A DNA stretch of 45,778 bases from assembly GCA_003584895.1 (NCBI GenBank), contig QVQF01000118.1, forward strand, positions 1-45,778. The letters are read 5' to 3'. The notes beneath the pieces are model-generated. The model had not been told where the DNA came from and ran no database searches. It saw only the letters and a program-made list of their open reading frames with translations. Both the position numbers and the translations under genes were made by a program. Positions 27,306-35,827 of this stretch are shown piece after piece (the stretch's first letter is position 1; each line of letters opens with the position of its first letter). Source of the DNA: Methylococcales bacterium. GTDB taxonomy: Bacteria > Pseudomonadota > Gammaproteobacteria > Methylococcales > Methylomonadaceae.

Positions 27306-27314
27306 TGATACTAT
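27306..27314 (+). promoter_or_regulatory. Possible extended -10 promoter for the small lipoprotein
   Basis: TGATACTAT fits an extended -10 (TG-N-TANNAT-like) 68 bp before the lipoprotein ATG, inside the 170-bp gap after dnaE. No -35 match is visible, so the call is weak. Confidence 0.3.
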
Positions 27315-27381
27315 TTTCATCGTCTTAAATACTTAAGGCAATGTATTTTAATCAAAATTATAATAAAAATAAGGCAACATT

Positions 27382-27597
27382 ATGAAATCGAAACTCATTA
27401 TAGCAACAGGACTCGTATCATTGGCGTTATTAGCTGGTTGTAACAAAACTGAAGAAGCTGCAGAAACAAAAACGGCCACGACTGAATCAGCGCCTGCTGC
27501 TGAAGCTGCACCTGCACCAGTTGCGGCGCCAGTCGCTGAAGCAGTTCCTGCACCAGCACCTGAAGCTGCGCCAGCAGTCGCTCCTGCAAGCAATTAA
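27382..27597 (+). CDS. Small Ala/Pro/Glu-rich lipoprotein
   Basis: The 71-residue protein has a lipoprotein signal: MKSK, a hydrophobic core and the lipobox LLAGC with the modified cysteine at residue 19. The mature part is only ~52 residues, almost entirely Ala, Pro, Glu, Thr and Val, with acidic-Ala blocks (EEAAETKTATTE) followed by repeated APAPVAAPVAE-like units. Such chains are extended and disordered, so a surface spacer or a periplasmic filler is plausible. AAGG precedes the ATG. A repetitive Ala/Pro frame also opens antisense frames here, which are artefacts. No function is recognised. Confidence 0.8.
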   Translation: MKSKLIIATGLVSLALLAGCNKTEEAAETKTATTESAPAAEAAPAPVAAPVAEAVPAPAPEAAPAVAPASN

Positions 27598-27684
27598 GTA
27601 AATATTAAACACTACACGACAGTTTATGCCAAACAAACAGTCATATCAGATGAAGAACACATCTTTTATGACGAGTTAATGTAG

Positions 27685-27711
27685 GTCGGGCAACGTATCT
27701 CGTTGCCCGAC
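27685..27711. terminator. Bidirectional hairpin between the lipoprotein gene and cysZ-like gene
   Basis: GTCGGGCAACG (27685-27695) pairs perfectly with CGTTGCCCGAC (27701-27711) over a 5-base loop, in the gap between two convergent genes. It resembles the GGTTR-type hairpins at 7903, 16184 and 29571, suggesting a dispersed family that may also act as terminators. Confidence 0.6.
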
Positions 27712-27748
27712 ATTTAAATCGGGCATAAACAGCAGTCCCTACTACTTA

Positions 27749-28465
27749 TTACTGACTCATCTCATCAACATAAATCGTCGCTGCAATAACGGCTGCCGGT
27801 GCAATGATGATATTGATGACTGGTATAGATAAGCCTAAAACAGCAATCCCTCCAAAGCTTAAAGCGCCCCAGCGAATGCTTTTAATCAATTGTTTTTGTT
27901 CAATGAATAAAATGCCAGCGTTCTCTAAAGGGTAAGCCATATATTCCAAACTCATGCTCCATGCGCTAAATAAGGCCCATAGCAAGGGTGCGATCAGATT
28001 GATGCCGGGAATGAAAGAGAGTACCAATAATGGAATAGCTAAGCGGAGTATATAAATCAAACGTTTACTTTCTGCCAACATCACCTTAGAAATTGGTTGT
28101 TCACTGACGTCGATAGCTTCAGAGTTTATCAGCGTTAAGGTTTTAGCGGCTAATTTGCCATAAAAAGGTGCGGACACTAGATTAGCTAATGCCGTAAAAC
28201 TAAAAAAGCCGACAATCAAGAAACTGACAAAGAATAAAGGCCATAACAACCAATGTAACCAGTTTAGCCAGCTAGGAATAAAGGCATTAATTAAGCTATC
28301 TATATAGTAATAACCCAAGGTTAAAGCAGCACTGTATAAGATGATATTGATCAAAATCGGGATCAATATAAAGTGGCGCAAGGGAGCGCTGCCTAATAAC
28401 GCGATGCCTTTAAATAAATAACTGGCTGCGAGTATGGGGTTGTTACCTTTGTTAGAGAATTTCAT
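27749..28465 (-). CDS. EI24/CysZ-family membrane protein
   Basis: The 238-residue integral membrane protein of the EI24 domain family includes E. coli CysZ, a sulfate-uptake protein (253 residues). Visible features are the start NPILAASYLFKGIALLG, hydrophobic segments HFILIPILINIILYSAALTLGYYYI and LLWPLFFVSFLIVGFFSFTALANLVSAPFYGKLA, and the C-terminal SFGGIAVLGLSIPVINIIIAPAAVIAATIYV. ATG at 28465 has AAGG about 8 bp upstream; it lies inside the 3' end of mtnA (14-bp overlap), so the pair is co-transcribed. A sulfate transport role is possible but many EI24 proteins are uncharacterised. Confidence 0.8.
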   Translation of the reverse strand: MKFSNKGNNPILAASYLFKGIALLGSAPLRHFILIPILINIILYSAALTLGYYYIDSLINAFIPSWLNWLHWLLWPLFFVSFLIVGFFSFTALANLVSAPFYGKLAAKTLTLINSEAIDVSEQPISKVMLAESKRLIYILRLAIPLLVLSFIPGINLIAPLLWALFSAWSMSLEYMAYPLENAGILFIEQKQLIKSIRWGALSFGGIAVLGLSIPVINIIIAPAAVIAATIYVDEMSQ

Positions 28466-29498
28466 TTTTTATACCTTGTAGGCCTATTAGGGTAGGGTTC
28501 ATTACCACGCCGCGTTCAGTGACGATGGCAGTAATGAGCTCAGCGGGTGTGACATCAAAAACCGGATTCCATGCATTAATTAATGAGCCTTCATGCTGAT
28601 AGTAGTTGGGTAAGAGTTCATGGGCAGGTCGCTGTTCGATAGCGATGTCTTCCCCGTTTTCAATACTCCAGTCTATGGTCGAGGTGGGAGCAACCACCAT
28701 CACTTTAACACCATGTTGTTTGGCCAATACAGCTAAGGAATAGGTGCCTATTTTATTAGCGACATCACCTCTGGCGGTAATTCGATCAGCCCCAACGACT
28801 ATCCAAGCTATAGCGCCCGATTTCATTAACCAAGCTGCGGCTGAATCGGCTATTAAAGTGGCAGGAATGCCTTCTTGCGCAAACTCCCATGCGGTTAACC
28901 TAGCTCCTTGTAACCATGGCCTTGTTTCACCCATATAAATACTGATGGTTTGTCTTTGACAAATACTGCGAATGACACCCAGTGCTGTGCCATAACCACC
29001 CGTGGCTAATGCTCCAGCATTGCAATGGGTCATCAGACCTTTAGCGCCGGTTAGCAAATCTGCGCCTAGTTCACCCATAGTTAGATTAGCGGCTATGTCG
29101 TCGCTATGAATTTTTTCGGCGAGTGTGATGGTTGCCTTAATAGGGTCGTTTAGTGGCTGAGCTAGCAGGGCAGTCATTTGCTCTAAAGCCCAAAACAAAT
29201 TGACAGCGGTGGGTCTAGACCTAGCCAATAAAGCAATATCTTCTTTGACCTTATGTTGCCATTGCTTAGGGTTTTGTTGGTAGTGCAGAATGACGGAGAG
29301 CGCAACGCCATAAGCAGCAGCAATGCCTATAGCTGGAGCGCCACGAACTTGCATAGTGGTGATGGCATCGGTTACACCGATAGCATCATTATAGTTAGTA
29401 TAAATAAGCTGTTCGGGTAAGAGTCGTTGATCGAGTACTGCTAAATGAGTGCCTGTCCATTGCAAGGCATGTACTGTTGTTGATAATGCTGAGGTCAT
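28452..29498 (-). CDS. mtnA: S-methyl-5-thioribose-1-phosphate isomerase
   Basis: This methionine-salvage enzyme converts 5-methylthioribose-1-phosphate to the ribulose form. Diagnostic motifs are the N-terminal ALQWTGTHLAVLDQRLLP, VRGAPAIGIAAAYG, the catalytic-cysteine segment THCNAGALATGGYGTALGVIR, and the catalytic-Asp segment VGADRITARGDVANKIGTY. I start at the ATG 29498 (348 residues, the usual length). A GTG at 29546 would add 16 residues, but a candidate promoter lies inside that extension, which makes it unlikely. It is divergent from mtaD, another methylthioadenosine enzyme, and overlaps the cysZ-like gene. Confidence 0.92.
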   Translation of the reverse strand: MTSALSTTVHALQWTGTHLAVLDQRLLPEQLIYTNYNDAIGVTDAITTMQVRGAPAIGIAAAYGVALSVILHYQQNPKQWQHKVKEDIALLARSRPTAVNLFWALEQMTALLAQPLNDPIKATITLAEKIHSDDIAANLTMGELGADLLTGAKGLMTHCNAGALATGGYGTALGVIRSICQRQTISIYMGETRPWLQGARLTAWEFAQEGIPATLIADSAAAWLMKSGAIAWIVVGADRITARGDVANKIGTYSLAVLAKQHGVKVMVVAPTSTIDWSIENGEDIAIEQRPAHELLPNYYQHEGSLINAWNPVFDVTPAELITAIVTERGVVMNPTLIGLQGIKNEIL

Positions 29499-29523
29499 TT
29501 TTATAATATCTGGTGTTAACGTT

Positions 29524-29553
29524 ATAATAGCAATGTTTTGCGTCACTGCCCAA
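29524..29553 (-). promoter_or_regulatory. Candidate sigma-70 promoter of mtnA
   Basis: Read on the minus strand, TTGGGC (29553-29548) and TATTAT (29529-29524) are separated by 18 bp. Transcription would start near 29517, between the GTG (29546) and ATG (29498) starts, so it favours the ATG. Confidence 0.45.
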
Positions 29554-29627
29554 AGTTAAGGTTTTTTTAGGTCAGGTTAGCGATAGCGTAACCCGACGTG
29601 TTTTATAGCTCCAACTTCATACTTCAA

Positions 29628-29712
29628 TGCCGGTCGGGGTTTGCAACCCCGACCGAAACGTTTAGATTTCGATAACTTCAAAACGTCAGTCACGGGGTTA
29701 TAAACCCCGTCA
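29628..29712 (+). repeat. Palindromic repeat family B, copy 2 (intact)
   Basis: The first hairpin at 29631-29655 has the same 11-bp stem and TGC loop as copy 1; then AAACGTTT and a linker of about 35 bases; then the second hairpin ACGGGGTT (29692-29699), loop ATA, AACCCCGT (29703-29710). This intact copy shows what copy 1 looked like before the IS inserted. It lies between divergent mtnA and mtaD. Confidence 0.87.
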
Positions 29713-29787
29713 CGCCGGATGAAGCGCACCCTATACGGGTATTCTATTTTTTGCGAGTTACCTTAATGGTAGCTTATACAGGATTTT

Positions 29788-31104
29788 ATGATTGTCGATA
29801 CACTGCTACATGCTCGCTGGATTATACCTGTCGAACCCGAATCCGTAACCTATGATTACCATAGCTTAGTGATTGATAAAGGTCTTATTATTGATTTATT
29901 GCCTACAGAGCAGGCTAAACAAAAATACCAAGCAACACATGCCGAATCTTTGCTGGATCATGCTTTATTACCTGGATTAGTAAATTGCCATACTCATGCG
30001 GCCATGTCATTAATGCGCGGTATTGCCGATGATTTGCCACTGATGGAATGGTTGCAGCAACATATCTGGCCCTTAGAAAAGCAATGGATGAATGCCGAGT
30101 TTGTCAAAGATGGTTCTGATTTAGCCATAGCAGAAATGATCTTAGGCGGAACGACTTGTTTTAATGACATGTATTTTTTCCCTGAAGTCACCGCCCAACA
30201 AGCTATTCAAGCAGGGATACGCATTAAGGTGGGCTTAGTAGTTATAGACTTTCCAACCGCGTGGGCGCAAACCGGTGCTGAATATATAGAAAAATGTTTG
30301 GCCTTACATGAAAAGCTAAGGCTTTCAGAGTTGTGTACTACTGCGTTTGCTCCCCATGCGCCTTATTCGGTTTCTGATGCTGCTTTTAAAGAAATAAAGA
30401 AATGGTCAGAGCAATTAGAGCTCCCTATCCATATTCATCTACATGAAACCTTACATGAGGTTGAATCAGCGGTTGCTCATAATGGCATAACACCCTTGCA
30501 ACGCCTGCAAGACATGGGCTTGGTTAATTCCTCATTAATCGCGGTGCACATGACCCAGTTAAGCGATGCAGAAATCGAACAGCTGGCTGGTGCAGGTGCG
30601 CATATCGTGCATTGTCCAGAATCTAATCTAAAATTGGCCAGTGGCTTTAGCCCTGTTGCTAAATGCATAGCAGCAGGTATTAATGTGGCCCTAGGCACAG
30701 ATGGTGCGGCCAGTAATAATGATTTAGATATGTTTGGTGAAATGCGTACGGCAGCTTTATTAGGTAAAGCCGTTTCAGGTGATGCAACGGCGGTTTCAGC
30801 AACTGTCGCCTTACAAATGGCGACAATTAATGGCGCTAAAGCCTTAGGTCTGGATGAAGTCTGTGGTTCGCTACGCATCGGTAAAGCTGCTGATATCATT
30901 GCTATTGATTTATCTTATTTAGAAACTCAGCCCTTGTATTGTCCCGTTTCACAAATTGTCTATGCCGCCAGCCGTCAACAAGTTAGCGATGTTTGGGTTG
31001 CAGGTCAGCGATTATTAAAACAACGGCAACTTATGACTATTGATAAAACTGCATTATTAGTCAGAGTCGCAAAGTGGCAAGAAAGGCTGGCTAGCTTAAA
31101 TTGA
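29788..31104 (+). CDS. mtaD: 5-methylthioadenosine/S-adenosylhomocysteine deaminase
   Basis: The 438-residue amidohydrolase-fold deaminase acts on methylthioadenosine and S-adenosylhomocysteine. Metal-binding and catalytic motifs in order: NCHTHAAMSLMRG (residues ~68-80), HAPYSVSD, HIHLHETLHEV, VHCPESNLKL and GTDGAASNN. An AGGA lies about 6 bp before the ATG. With mtnA it suggests the deaminating route of methylthioadenosine recycling (MTA to methylthioinosine, then phosphorolysis to the mtnA substrate); the phosphorylase is not in this window. The gene sits between inverted family B repeats, and a second copy of its last codons follows the downstream repeat. Confidence 0.9.
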   Translation: MIVDTLLHARWIIPVEPESVTYDYHSLVIDKGLIIDLLPTEQAKQKYQATHAESLLDHALLPGLVNCHTHAAMSLMRGIADDLPLMEWLQQHIWPLEKQWMNAEFVKDGSDLAIAEMILGGTTCFNDMYFFPEVTAQQAIQAGIRIKVGLVVIDFPTAWAQTGAEYIEKCLALHEKLRLSELCTTAFAPHAPYSVSDAAFKEIKKWSEQLELPIHIHLHETLHEVESAVAHNGITPLQRLQDMGLVNSSLIAVHMTQLSDAEIEQLAGAGAHIVHCPESNLKLASGFSPVAKCIAAGINVALGTDGAASNNDLDMFGEMRTAALLGKAVSGDATAVSATVALQMATINGAKALGLDEVCGSLRIGKAADIIAIDLSYLETQPLYCPVSQIVYAASRQQVSDVWVAGQRLLKQRQLMTIDKTALLVRVAKWQERLASLN

Positions 31105-31120
31105 AATATGAACCTACGCG

Positions 31121-31178
31121 AGACAGGGTTTATAACCCCCTCTCAAACGTTTCGGTCGGGGATGCAAGCCCCGACCTG
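31121..31178 (-). repeat. Palindromic repeat family B, copy 3 (inverted, diverged)
   Basis: In reverse order to copies 1 and 2: hairpin GGGTT-TAT-AACCC first, then AAACGTTT, then GGTCGGGG (31154-31161) with CCCCGACC (31169-31176). The linker is nearly absent and the stems are shorter, so this copy is more decayed. It starts about 17 bp after the mtaD stop. Confidence 0.78.
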
Positions 31179-31183
31179 CATTG

Positions 31184-31216
31184 GTCGCTAAATGGCAAGA
31201 AAGACTCGTTGGCTGA
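31184..31216 (+). pseudogene. Second copy of the mtaD 3' end
   Basis: Eleven codons, GTC GCT AAA TGG CAA GAA, then AGA CTC GTT GGC TGA, read VAKWQERLVG-stop. The true mtaD end (31066-31104) reads VAKWQERLASLN-stop. Over the eight shared residues the differences are synonymous (GCA/GCT, AAG/AAA, AGG/AGA, CTG/CTC). A simple repeat would not diverge only at third positions, so this looks like the tail of a related mtaD allele left behind when the present gene, with its repeat, arrived by recombination. Confidence 0.7.
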
Positions 31217-31288
31217 GATGATCAGTTAAATTGTCTATATTAATGCTAAAATTGCCGCATTATTCATCTTAAACAAAACGAGTATTTT

Positions 31289-32182
31289 ATGACCGCTCCA
31301 GACGCTCTTTATGAATCAGCCTTAACGTCTTTAAAACTTCGTGCTCGCGGTAAAGTCCGTGATATTTACGATATCGATGATAAACATATGCTCATTGTGA
31401 CCACAGACAGGCTTTCTGCTTTTGATGTGGTCTTACCTGATCCTATTCCTGGTAAAGGTCGGGTTTTAACGCGTATCTCTAATTTCTGGTTTGATAAATT
31501 AAAGGCGATTATGCCTAATCATTTATCGGATATTACCTTGGAACAGGCAGTGCCTGATGCCGCTGAGCGTTCTCAAATTGAAGGACGCGCTATCGTGGTT
31601 AAGTTATTAAAACCCTTGCCAGTAGAAGCCATTGTGCGTGGTTACTTAATTGGTTCAGGCTGGAAAGATTACCAAAAAACCGGCGAGATCTGCGGTATTA
31701 AACTACCCGCTGGTTTACAGCAAGCTCAACAATTGCCTGAAGCTATCTATACGCCATCAACTAAAGCCGCTGTTGATCAACATGATGAGAACGTAAGTTT
31801 TGAACAAACCGTTACTTTGTTAGGGCAAGATTTAGCGGAGCAAGTGCGTGATGCTAGTTTGAAGTTGTATAAAATAGCGGCTGAATATGCCAAAGAGCGA
31901 GGCATCATTATCGCCGATACTAAGTTTGAATTCGGTATTGATGATAACGGAGTGTTATGCCTGATCGATGAAGCCTTAACGCCCGATTCATCCAGATTTT
32001 GGCCAGCGGATCAGTATCAAGTAGGCATCAGTCCACCTAGTTTCGATAAACAATATATACGTGATTACTTAGAAACCTTAGACTGGAATAAAACTGCACC
32101 AGGTCCTATTTTGCCTTCAGATGTTGCTTTATTCTGTGCTGAAAAATATCGCGAAGCTGAGATTAAATTGACCCAGATTTAA
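31289..32182 (+). CDS. purC: Phosphoribosylaminoimidazole-succinocarboxamide synthase
   Basis: The 297-residue purine biosynthesis enzyme (SAICAR synthase) condenses CAIR with aspartate using ATP. Motifs: [37 protein letters not shown] at 20-56, [26 protein letters not shown], and [30 protein letters not shown]. At about 297 residues it is the longer form, like the yeast enzyme, rather than the ~237-residue E. coli type. It stands alone, preceded by repeat copy 3 and followed by an unusual structured gap. Confidence 0.95.
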   Translation: MTAPDALYESALTSLKLRARGKVRDIYDIDDKHMLIVTTDRLSAFDVVLPDPIPGKGRVLTRISNFWFDKLKAIMPNHLSDITLEQAVPDAAERSQIEGRAIVVKLLKPLPVEAIVRGYLIGSGWKDYQKTGEICGIKLPAGLQQAQQLPEAIYTPSTKAAVDQHDENVSFEQTVTLLGQDLAEQVRDASLKLYKIAAEYAKERGIIIADTKFEFGIDDNGVLCLIDEALTPDSSRFWPADQYQVGISPPSFDKQYIRDYLETLDWNKTAPGPILPSDVALFCAEKYREAEIKLTQI

Positions 32183-32197
32183 GTGGCTTAGGTTATC

Positions 32198-32325
32198 CTT
32201 TAAATACACATTAACTAAAGCTGTTACTCGATGACTTGCTACTAATGACCGCGATAAAACAGGATGTGCTGACCAAGGTGGCTCGGACTGGTCCTTGTAT
32301 TTAAAGTGATCATTTTTTAAATGAT
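32198..32325. other. Structured intergenic element between purC and nrdR
   Basis: A perfect 11-bp inverted repeat, CTTTAAATACA (32198-32208) and TGTATTTAAAG (32296-32306), encloses 87 bases that contain a smaller pairing GACCA...TGGTC near its right end. A second hairpin ATCATTT-TTT-AAATGAT follows at about 32309-32325, then a T-rich stretch. It could be the purC terminator region, a small RNA or an uncharacterised mobile or structural element. I recognise no riboswitch class. Confidence 0.4.
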
Positions 32326-32472
32326 TGATACAGTTGTTTTTTATACTAAATGGTTTCTAAAACAGACTGTCTGCCACTAAAAATAAATCCAGTAAGCGAT
32401 GGAAATGTTATAAAATGATCGGTTTTAAATTTAAAGGCCGGTTGCGCTATTTAAATAGAGTGGTTTAGTGTT

Positions 32473-32925
32473 ATGCGATGTCCATTTTGTGCGGCTCAAG
32501 ATACTCGGGTACTTGATTCTAGGTTGATTAGCGATGGCGATCAAGTGCGACGTCGACGTGAGTGTCATTCCTGTAAAGAGCGCTTTAATACCTTTGAAAT
32601 GGCAGAGTTGAACATGCCCCGTATTGTTAAACGTGATGGTACGCGAGTCTCTTTTGATGAAGCAAAATTGCGATCAGGCATGCTTAAAGCCTTAGAGAAA
32701 AGACCGGTTAATAGCGATGCCATTGAGGCAGCGCTTCATAACATAAAAAAATCTTTAATGATAAAGGGCGATCGTGAGATAAGCACGCAGGAGTTAGGTG
32801 AGAACATCATGAAGGAATTAAAGTTATTAGATCATGTCGCTTATGTACGCTTTGCTTCGGTGTACCGCAGTTTTCAGGATGTTAGTGAGTTTACTGACAT
32901 GATTGAAGATTTACAGAAGAAATAA
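32473..32925 (+). CDS. nrdR: Transcriptional repressor of ribonucleotide reductase genes
   Basis: The 150-residue regulator has an N-terminal zinc ribbon (CPFC at 3-6 and CHSC at ~31-34, with the RRRREC stretch between) and an ATP-cone domain ([32 protein letters not shown]). It senses dATP/ATP and represses nrd operons through NrdR boxes. None of those boxes is obvious here. It starts the nrdR-rib-nusB-thiL-pgpA cluster; its TAA overlaps the ribD ATG (TAATG). Confidence 0.97.
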   Translation: MRCPFCAAQDTRVLDSRLISDGDQVRRRRECHSCKERFNTFEMAELNMPRIVKRDGTRVSFDEAKLRSGMLKALEKRPVNSDAIEAALHNIKKSLMIKGDREISTQELGENIMKELKLLDHVAYVRFASVYRSFQDVSEFTDMIEDLQKK

Positions 32926-34007
32926 TGTTAGAACTAGATGCTTTTTATATGGCTAAAGCCTTGCAGCTGGCTAAGTTGGGGCGTTTTAGTACTGATCCTA
33001 ATCCGCGTGTAGGCTGCGTTTTGGTTAAGGATGGCGTGATTGTCGCTGAAGGTTTTCATGTTAAAGCAGGGCAAGCCCATGCTGAAATTGTTGCCTTGAA
33101 TAATACTGATAATGTACAAGGTGCTACCGCTTATGTGACTTTAGAGCCGTGTAGTCATCAAGGCAAAACACCGCCCTGTTGTGATGCGCTGATTAACGCA
33201 GGTGTTACTCGTGTTGTCGCTGCTATGCAAGATCCGAATCCTTTAGTGTCTGGTCGTGGTTTAGAAAAGCTAAAAGCGGCAGGAATAGAGGTGGTTTGTG
33301 GTGTCTTGGAAGCTGATGCTAGATTATTAAATCGTGGTTTTATTAAGCGCATGACAGAACATCGGCCTTTTGTGCGTAGTAAACTAGCCATGAGTTTAGA
33401 TGGCCGTACGGCTATGGCTTCGGGTGAAAGTAAGTGGATAACCTCTCAAGCTGCCAGAGCCGATGTACATCAAATAAGAGCTGAAAGTTCAGCGATATTA
33501 ACAGGCATCAATACCGTGCTAGCTGATGATCCTGCTTTAACGGCCAGAATAGATGAGGCGGTTGAACAGCCTATCAGAGTAGTACTAGATTCTAAGTTAA
33601 ATATGCCTTTGACGGCACAAATGGCAAAACTAGCGGGACGCACTCTGATTTTGACTTGCTCCTCAGATGAAGCTAAAAGACTCGCTTTGCAAACGGTCGG
33701 TTTTGAAGTGTACACGTTGGCTAATAAAAATGGACAGCTTGATTTACAGGATGTGCTGAGTTTTCTAGCGGAGCAGCAGATTAATGAGCTGTTGGTTGAA
33801 GCGGGATCACTATTAAATGGAGCCTTATTGGCTGAAGATTTAGTCGATGAATGGATCATTTATATGGCACCCTGTGTGTTGGGAGTTCAGGGTCGTGGTT
33901 TATTTACCATGTCTGGCTTACAGAGCATGGCTGATAAAAAGAGTTTATGTTTTCAAGAGGTCAGAGCCGTTGGGCCTGATTTAAAATTTACGCTGACTCG
34001 ACCTTAA
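32925..34007 (+). CDS. ribD: Bifunctional riboflavin deaminase/reductase
   Basis: The 360-residue enzyme carries out two steps of riboflavin synthesis. The N-terminal deaminase has the zinc motif HAEIVAL (residues ~50-56) and PCSHQGKTPPC. The C-terminal reductase shows RPFVRSKLAMSLDGRTAMASGESKWIT and NELLVEAGSLLNGALL. It overlaps nrdR by one base pattern TAATG and is followed 9 bp later by ribE, so the cluster is one operon. No FMN riboswitch is seen upstream. Confidence 0.96.
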   Translation: MLELDAFYMAKALQLAKLGRFSTDPNPRVGCVLVKDGVIVAEGFHVKAGQAHAEIVALNNTDNVQGATAYVTLEPCSHQGKTPPCCDALINAGVTRVVAAMQDPNPLVSGRGLEKLKAAGIEVVCGVLEADARLLNRGFIKRMTEHRPFVRSKLAMSLDGRTAMASGESKWITSQAARADVHQIRAESSAILTGINTVLADDPALTARIDEAVEQPIRVVLDSKLNMPLTAQMAKLAGRTLILTCSSDEAKRLALQTVGFEVYTLANKNGQLDLQDVLSFLAEQQINELLVEAGSLLNGALLAEDLVDEWIIYMAPCVLGVQGRGLFTMSGLQSMADKKSLCFQEVRAVGPDLKFTLTRP

Positions 34008-34016
34008 GGATTATAC

Positions 34017-34673
34017 GTGTTTACAGGCATTATTTTATCGATTGGACAAATTGCTGCCATCGAGCGTAGAGCGGGTGATTGTCGTATTAAAATAAATACG
34101 GGTAAGTTATCAATGGCTGACGTAGCATTAGGTGACAGTATTGCGGTTAATGGTGTTTGTTTAACAGCGGTAGAGTTAGGTGCAGATTATTTTGTTGCGG
34201 ATGTTTCTAATGAAACATTGACTAAGACGCTCATTAATACACTAACTGTCGGTGCGCCGGTTAATTTAGAACTTGCCTTAACCCCGACTACGCGCATGGG
34301 CGGACATATCGTTAGTGGACATGTAGATGGTGTAGGAGAAGTTCTTGAAAAGAAAGCCGATGGCCGTTCTTTTTGTTTTAAAATTAAAGCCCCTAATCAG
34401 TTGGCAAAATATATTGCCCAAAAGGGTTCTATTTGTATTAATGGTATTAGCTTAACAGTCAATGAGGTTAGTGGTGCAACGTTCAGTGTTAATATTGTGC
34501 CTCATACCTTAGCTGAAACAACGTTGGGTACAGCGACAACAGGTACTTTTGTAAACCTAGAAGTAGATATGTTAGCGCGTTATATGGAGCGACTAATGCA
34601 AGGTGAGGCTGCCGCTATTGATCAGGGCGGCGTCACCATCGATTTATTACAAAAAAGTGGATTTTTGGGTTAA
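34017..34673 (+). CDS. ribE: Riboflavin synthase alpha subunit
   Basis: The 218-residue protein has the duplicated lumazine-binding fold. The start MFTGII is encoded with a GTG start at 34017; AAGGA with 6 bp spacing supports it. Each half has the repeat ISVNG.CLT / [13 protein letters not shown], and [12 protein letters not shown] marks the domain junction. It dismutates two lumazine molecules into riboflavin. The stop overlaps the next start (TAATG). Confidence 0.95.
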   Translation: MFTGIILSIGQIAAIERRAGDCRIKINTGKLSMADVALGDSIAVNGVCLTAVELGADYFVADVSNETLTKTLINTLTVGAPVNLELALTPTTRMGGHIVSGHVDGVGEVLEKKADGRSFCFKIKAPNQLAKYIAQKGSICINGISLTVNEVSGATFSVNIVPHTLAETTLGTATTGTFVNLEVDMLARYMERLMQGEAAAIDQGGVTIDLLQKSGFLG

Positions 34674-35776
34674 TGAATACAATTGAAGAAATCATAGATG
34701 ATTTGCGCTTAGGCAAAATGGTCATCATTATGGACGATGAAGATCGTGAAAACGAAGGTGATTTGTTAATGGCCGCCGCTTTTACTCGCCCAGAAGATAT
34801 TAACTTTATGGCCCGTTATGGCCGTGGTTTAATTTGTTTAACGTTAACGAGTGAGCGTTGCCAGCAATTACGTCTGCCGTTAATGACCAATGAAAACAAA
34901 ACGGCGCATTCCACTAATTTTACGGTTTCTATTGAAGCCGCTACCGGTGTCACCACGGGCATTTCCGCTGCAGATAGAGCACGTACCGTGCAATGTGCAG
35001 TCGCTGCGAATGCCAAGGCCGATGATTTAGTTCAACCGGGCCATATATTTCCTTTGATGGCTAAGTCGGGTGGTGTCTTAAGTCGGGCAGGACACACTGA
35101 AGCCGGATGTGATCTGGCTAAGTTAGCCGGTGTTGATGCTTCAGCGGTGATAGTAGAAATTCTTAATGAAGATGGCAGCATGGCCAGACGACCTGATTTG
35201 GAAATCTTTGCCAAGCAGCATAATCTTAAAATGGGCACTATTGCTGATTTGATTCATTACCGTATTCAGCATGAGAACACCCTAGAACGTATTAGTGAAT
35301 GTGCCTTTCCTACCGAATTCGGTGATTTTCGTCTATATGCTTATCAAGATAAAAATGACGATAACGTGCATTTAGCCTTAGTTATGGGTCATGTTTCAGG
35401 TGATACGCCGGTTTTAGTTAGAGTTCATGCTAAAAATTTGCTAGAAGATGTGTTTTCATCGAAACGTAATGATTGCAGTATTACCATTCGTTCTGCTATG
35501 GAAAAAATTGCTGAGGCCGGTTGTGGCGTTTTAGTGTTGATTAGGCAGAATGAAGACAATAAATCATTGGTAGAACTAATACATCAATATCAATTAGAAG
35601 ATCATGGTGTGATTAATACTGATCAGGCAAAACTTGCAACGGATTGGCGCACCACTGGTACGGGCGCAAGAATTTTAGCCGATTTAGGTGTGCATAAACT
35701 GAAAGTGCTAGGCACTCAGAAAAAATATGTGGGTTTGTCAGGATTTGATTTAGAAGTTTCAGAGCACGTTGGTTAA
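34673..35776 (+). CDS. ribBA: DHBP synthase with degenerate GTP cyclohydrolase II domain (RibBX-like)
   Basis: The N-terminal ~200 residues are 3,4-dihydroxy-2-butanone-4-phosphate synthase with the active-site run [10 protein letters not shown] (21-30) and the [11 protein letters not shown] segment. The C-terminal domain follows GTP cyclohydrolase II but two of its three zinc cysteines are changed: HAKNL where HSECL is expected (N255) and KRNDCS where RCDCG is expected (N266, with C268 kept). The usual GRNIGL is replaced as well. Activity of that domain is therefore unlikely. Such proteins are known in proteobacteria as the RibBX variant; a separate ribA should exist elsewhere in the genome. 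Confidence 0.92.
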   Translation: MNTIEEIIDDLRLGKMVIIMDDEDRENEGDLLMAAAFTRPEDINFMARYGRGLICLTLTSERCQQLRLPLMTNENKTAHSTNFTVSIEAATGVTTGISAADRARTVQCAVAANAKADDLVQPGHIFPLMAKSGGVLSRAGHTEAGCDLAKLAGVDASAVIVEILNEDGSMARRPDLEIFAKQHNLKMGTIADLIHYRIQHENTLERISECAFPTEFGDFRLYAYQDKNDDNVHLALVMGHVSGDTPVLVRVHAKNLLEDVFSSKRNDCSITIRSAMEKIAEAGCGVLVLIRQNEDNKSLVELIHQYQLEDHGVINTDQAKLATDWRTTGTGARILADLGVHKLKVLGTQKKYVGLSGFDLEVSEHVG

Positions 35777-35827
35777 TAATAACCAGTGTTTTATTAGTGT
35801 GTTAGTAATTTAAAGTAGAGAAAGTGA

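Noticed and set aside
27348-27593. Minus-strand Gly/Ala-rich frames over the small lipoprotein gene
   Set aside because: The plus-strand frame has a signal peptide, lipobox and ribosome site; the antisense frames arise from its Ala/Pro codons.
30477-30899. 140-codon minus-strand frame inside mtaD
   Set aside because: It is antisense to conserved mtaD motifs; composition (Ala/Ser/Pro-rich) is typical of shadow frames.
32183-32472. FMN riboswitch controlling the rib genes
   Set aside because: No RFN-type core sequence was found here or in the 51-bp gap before ribH.
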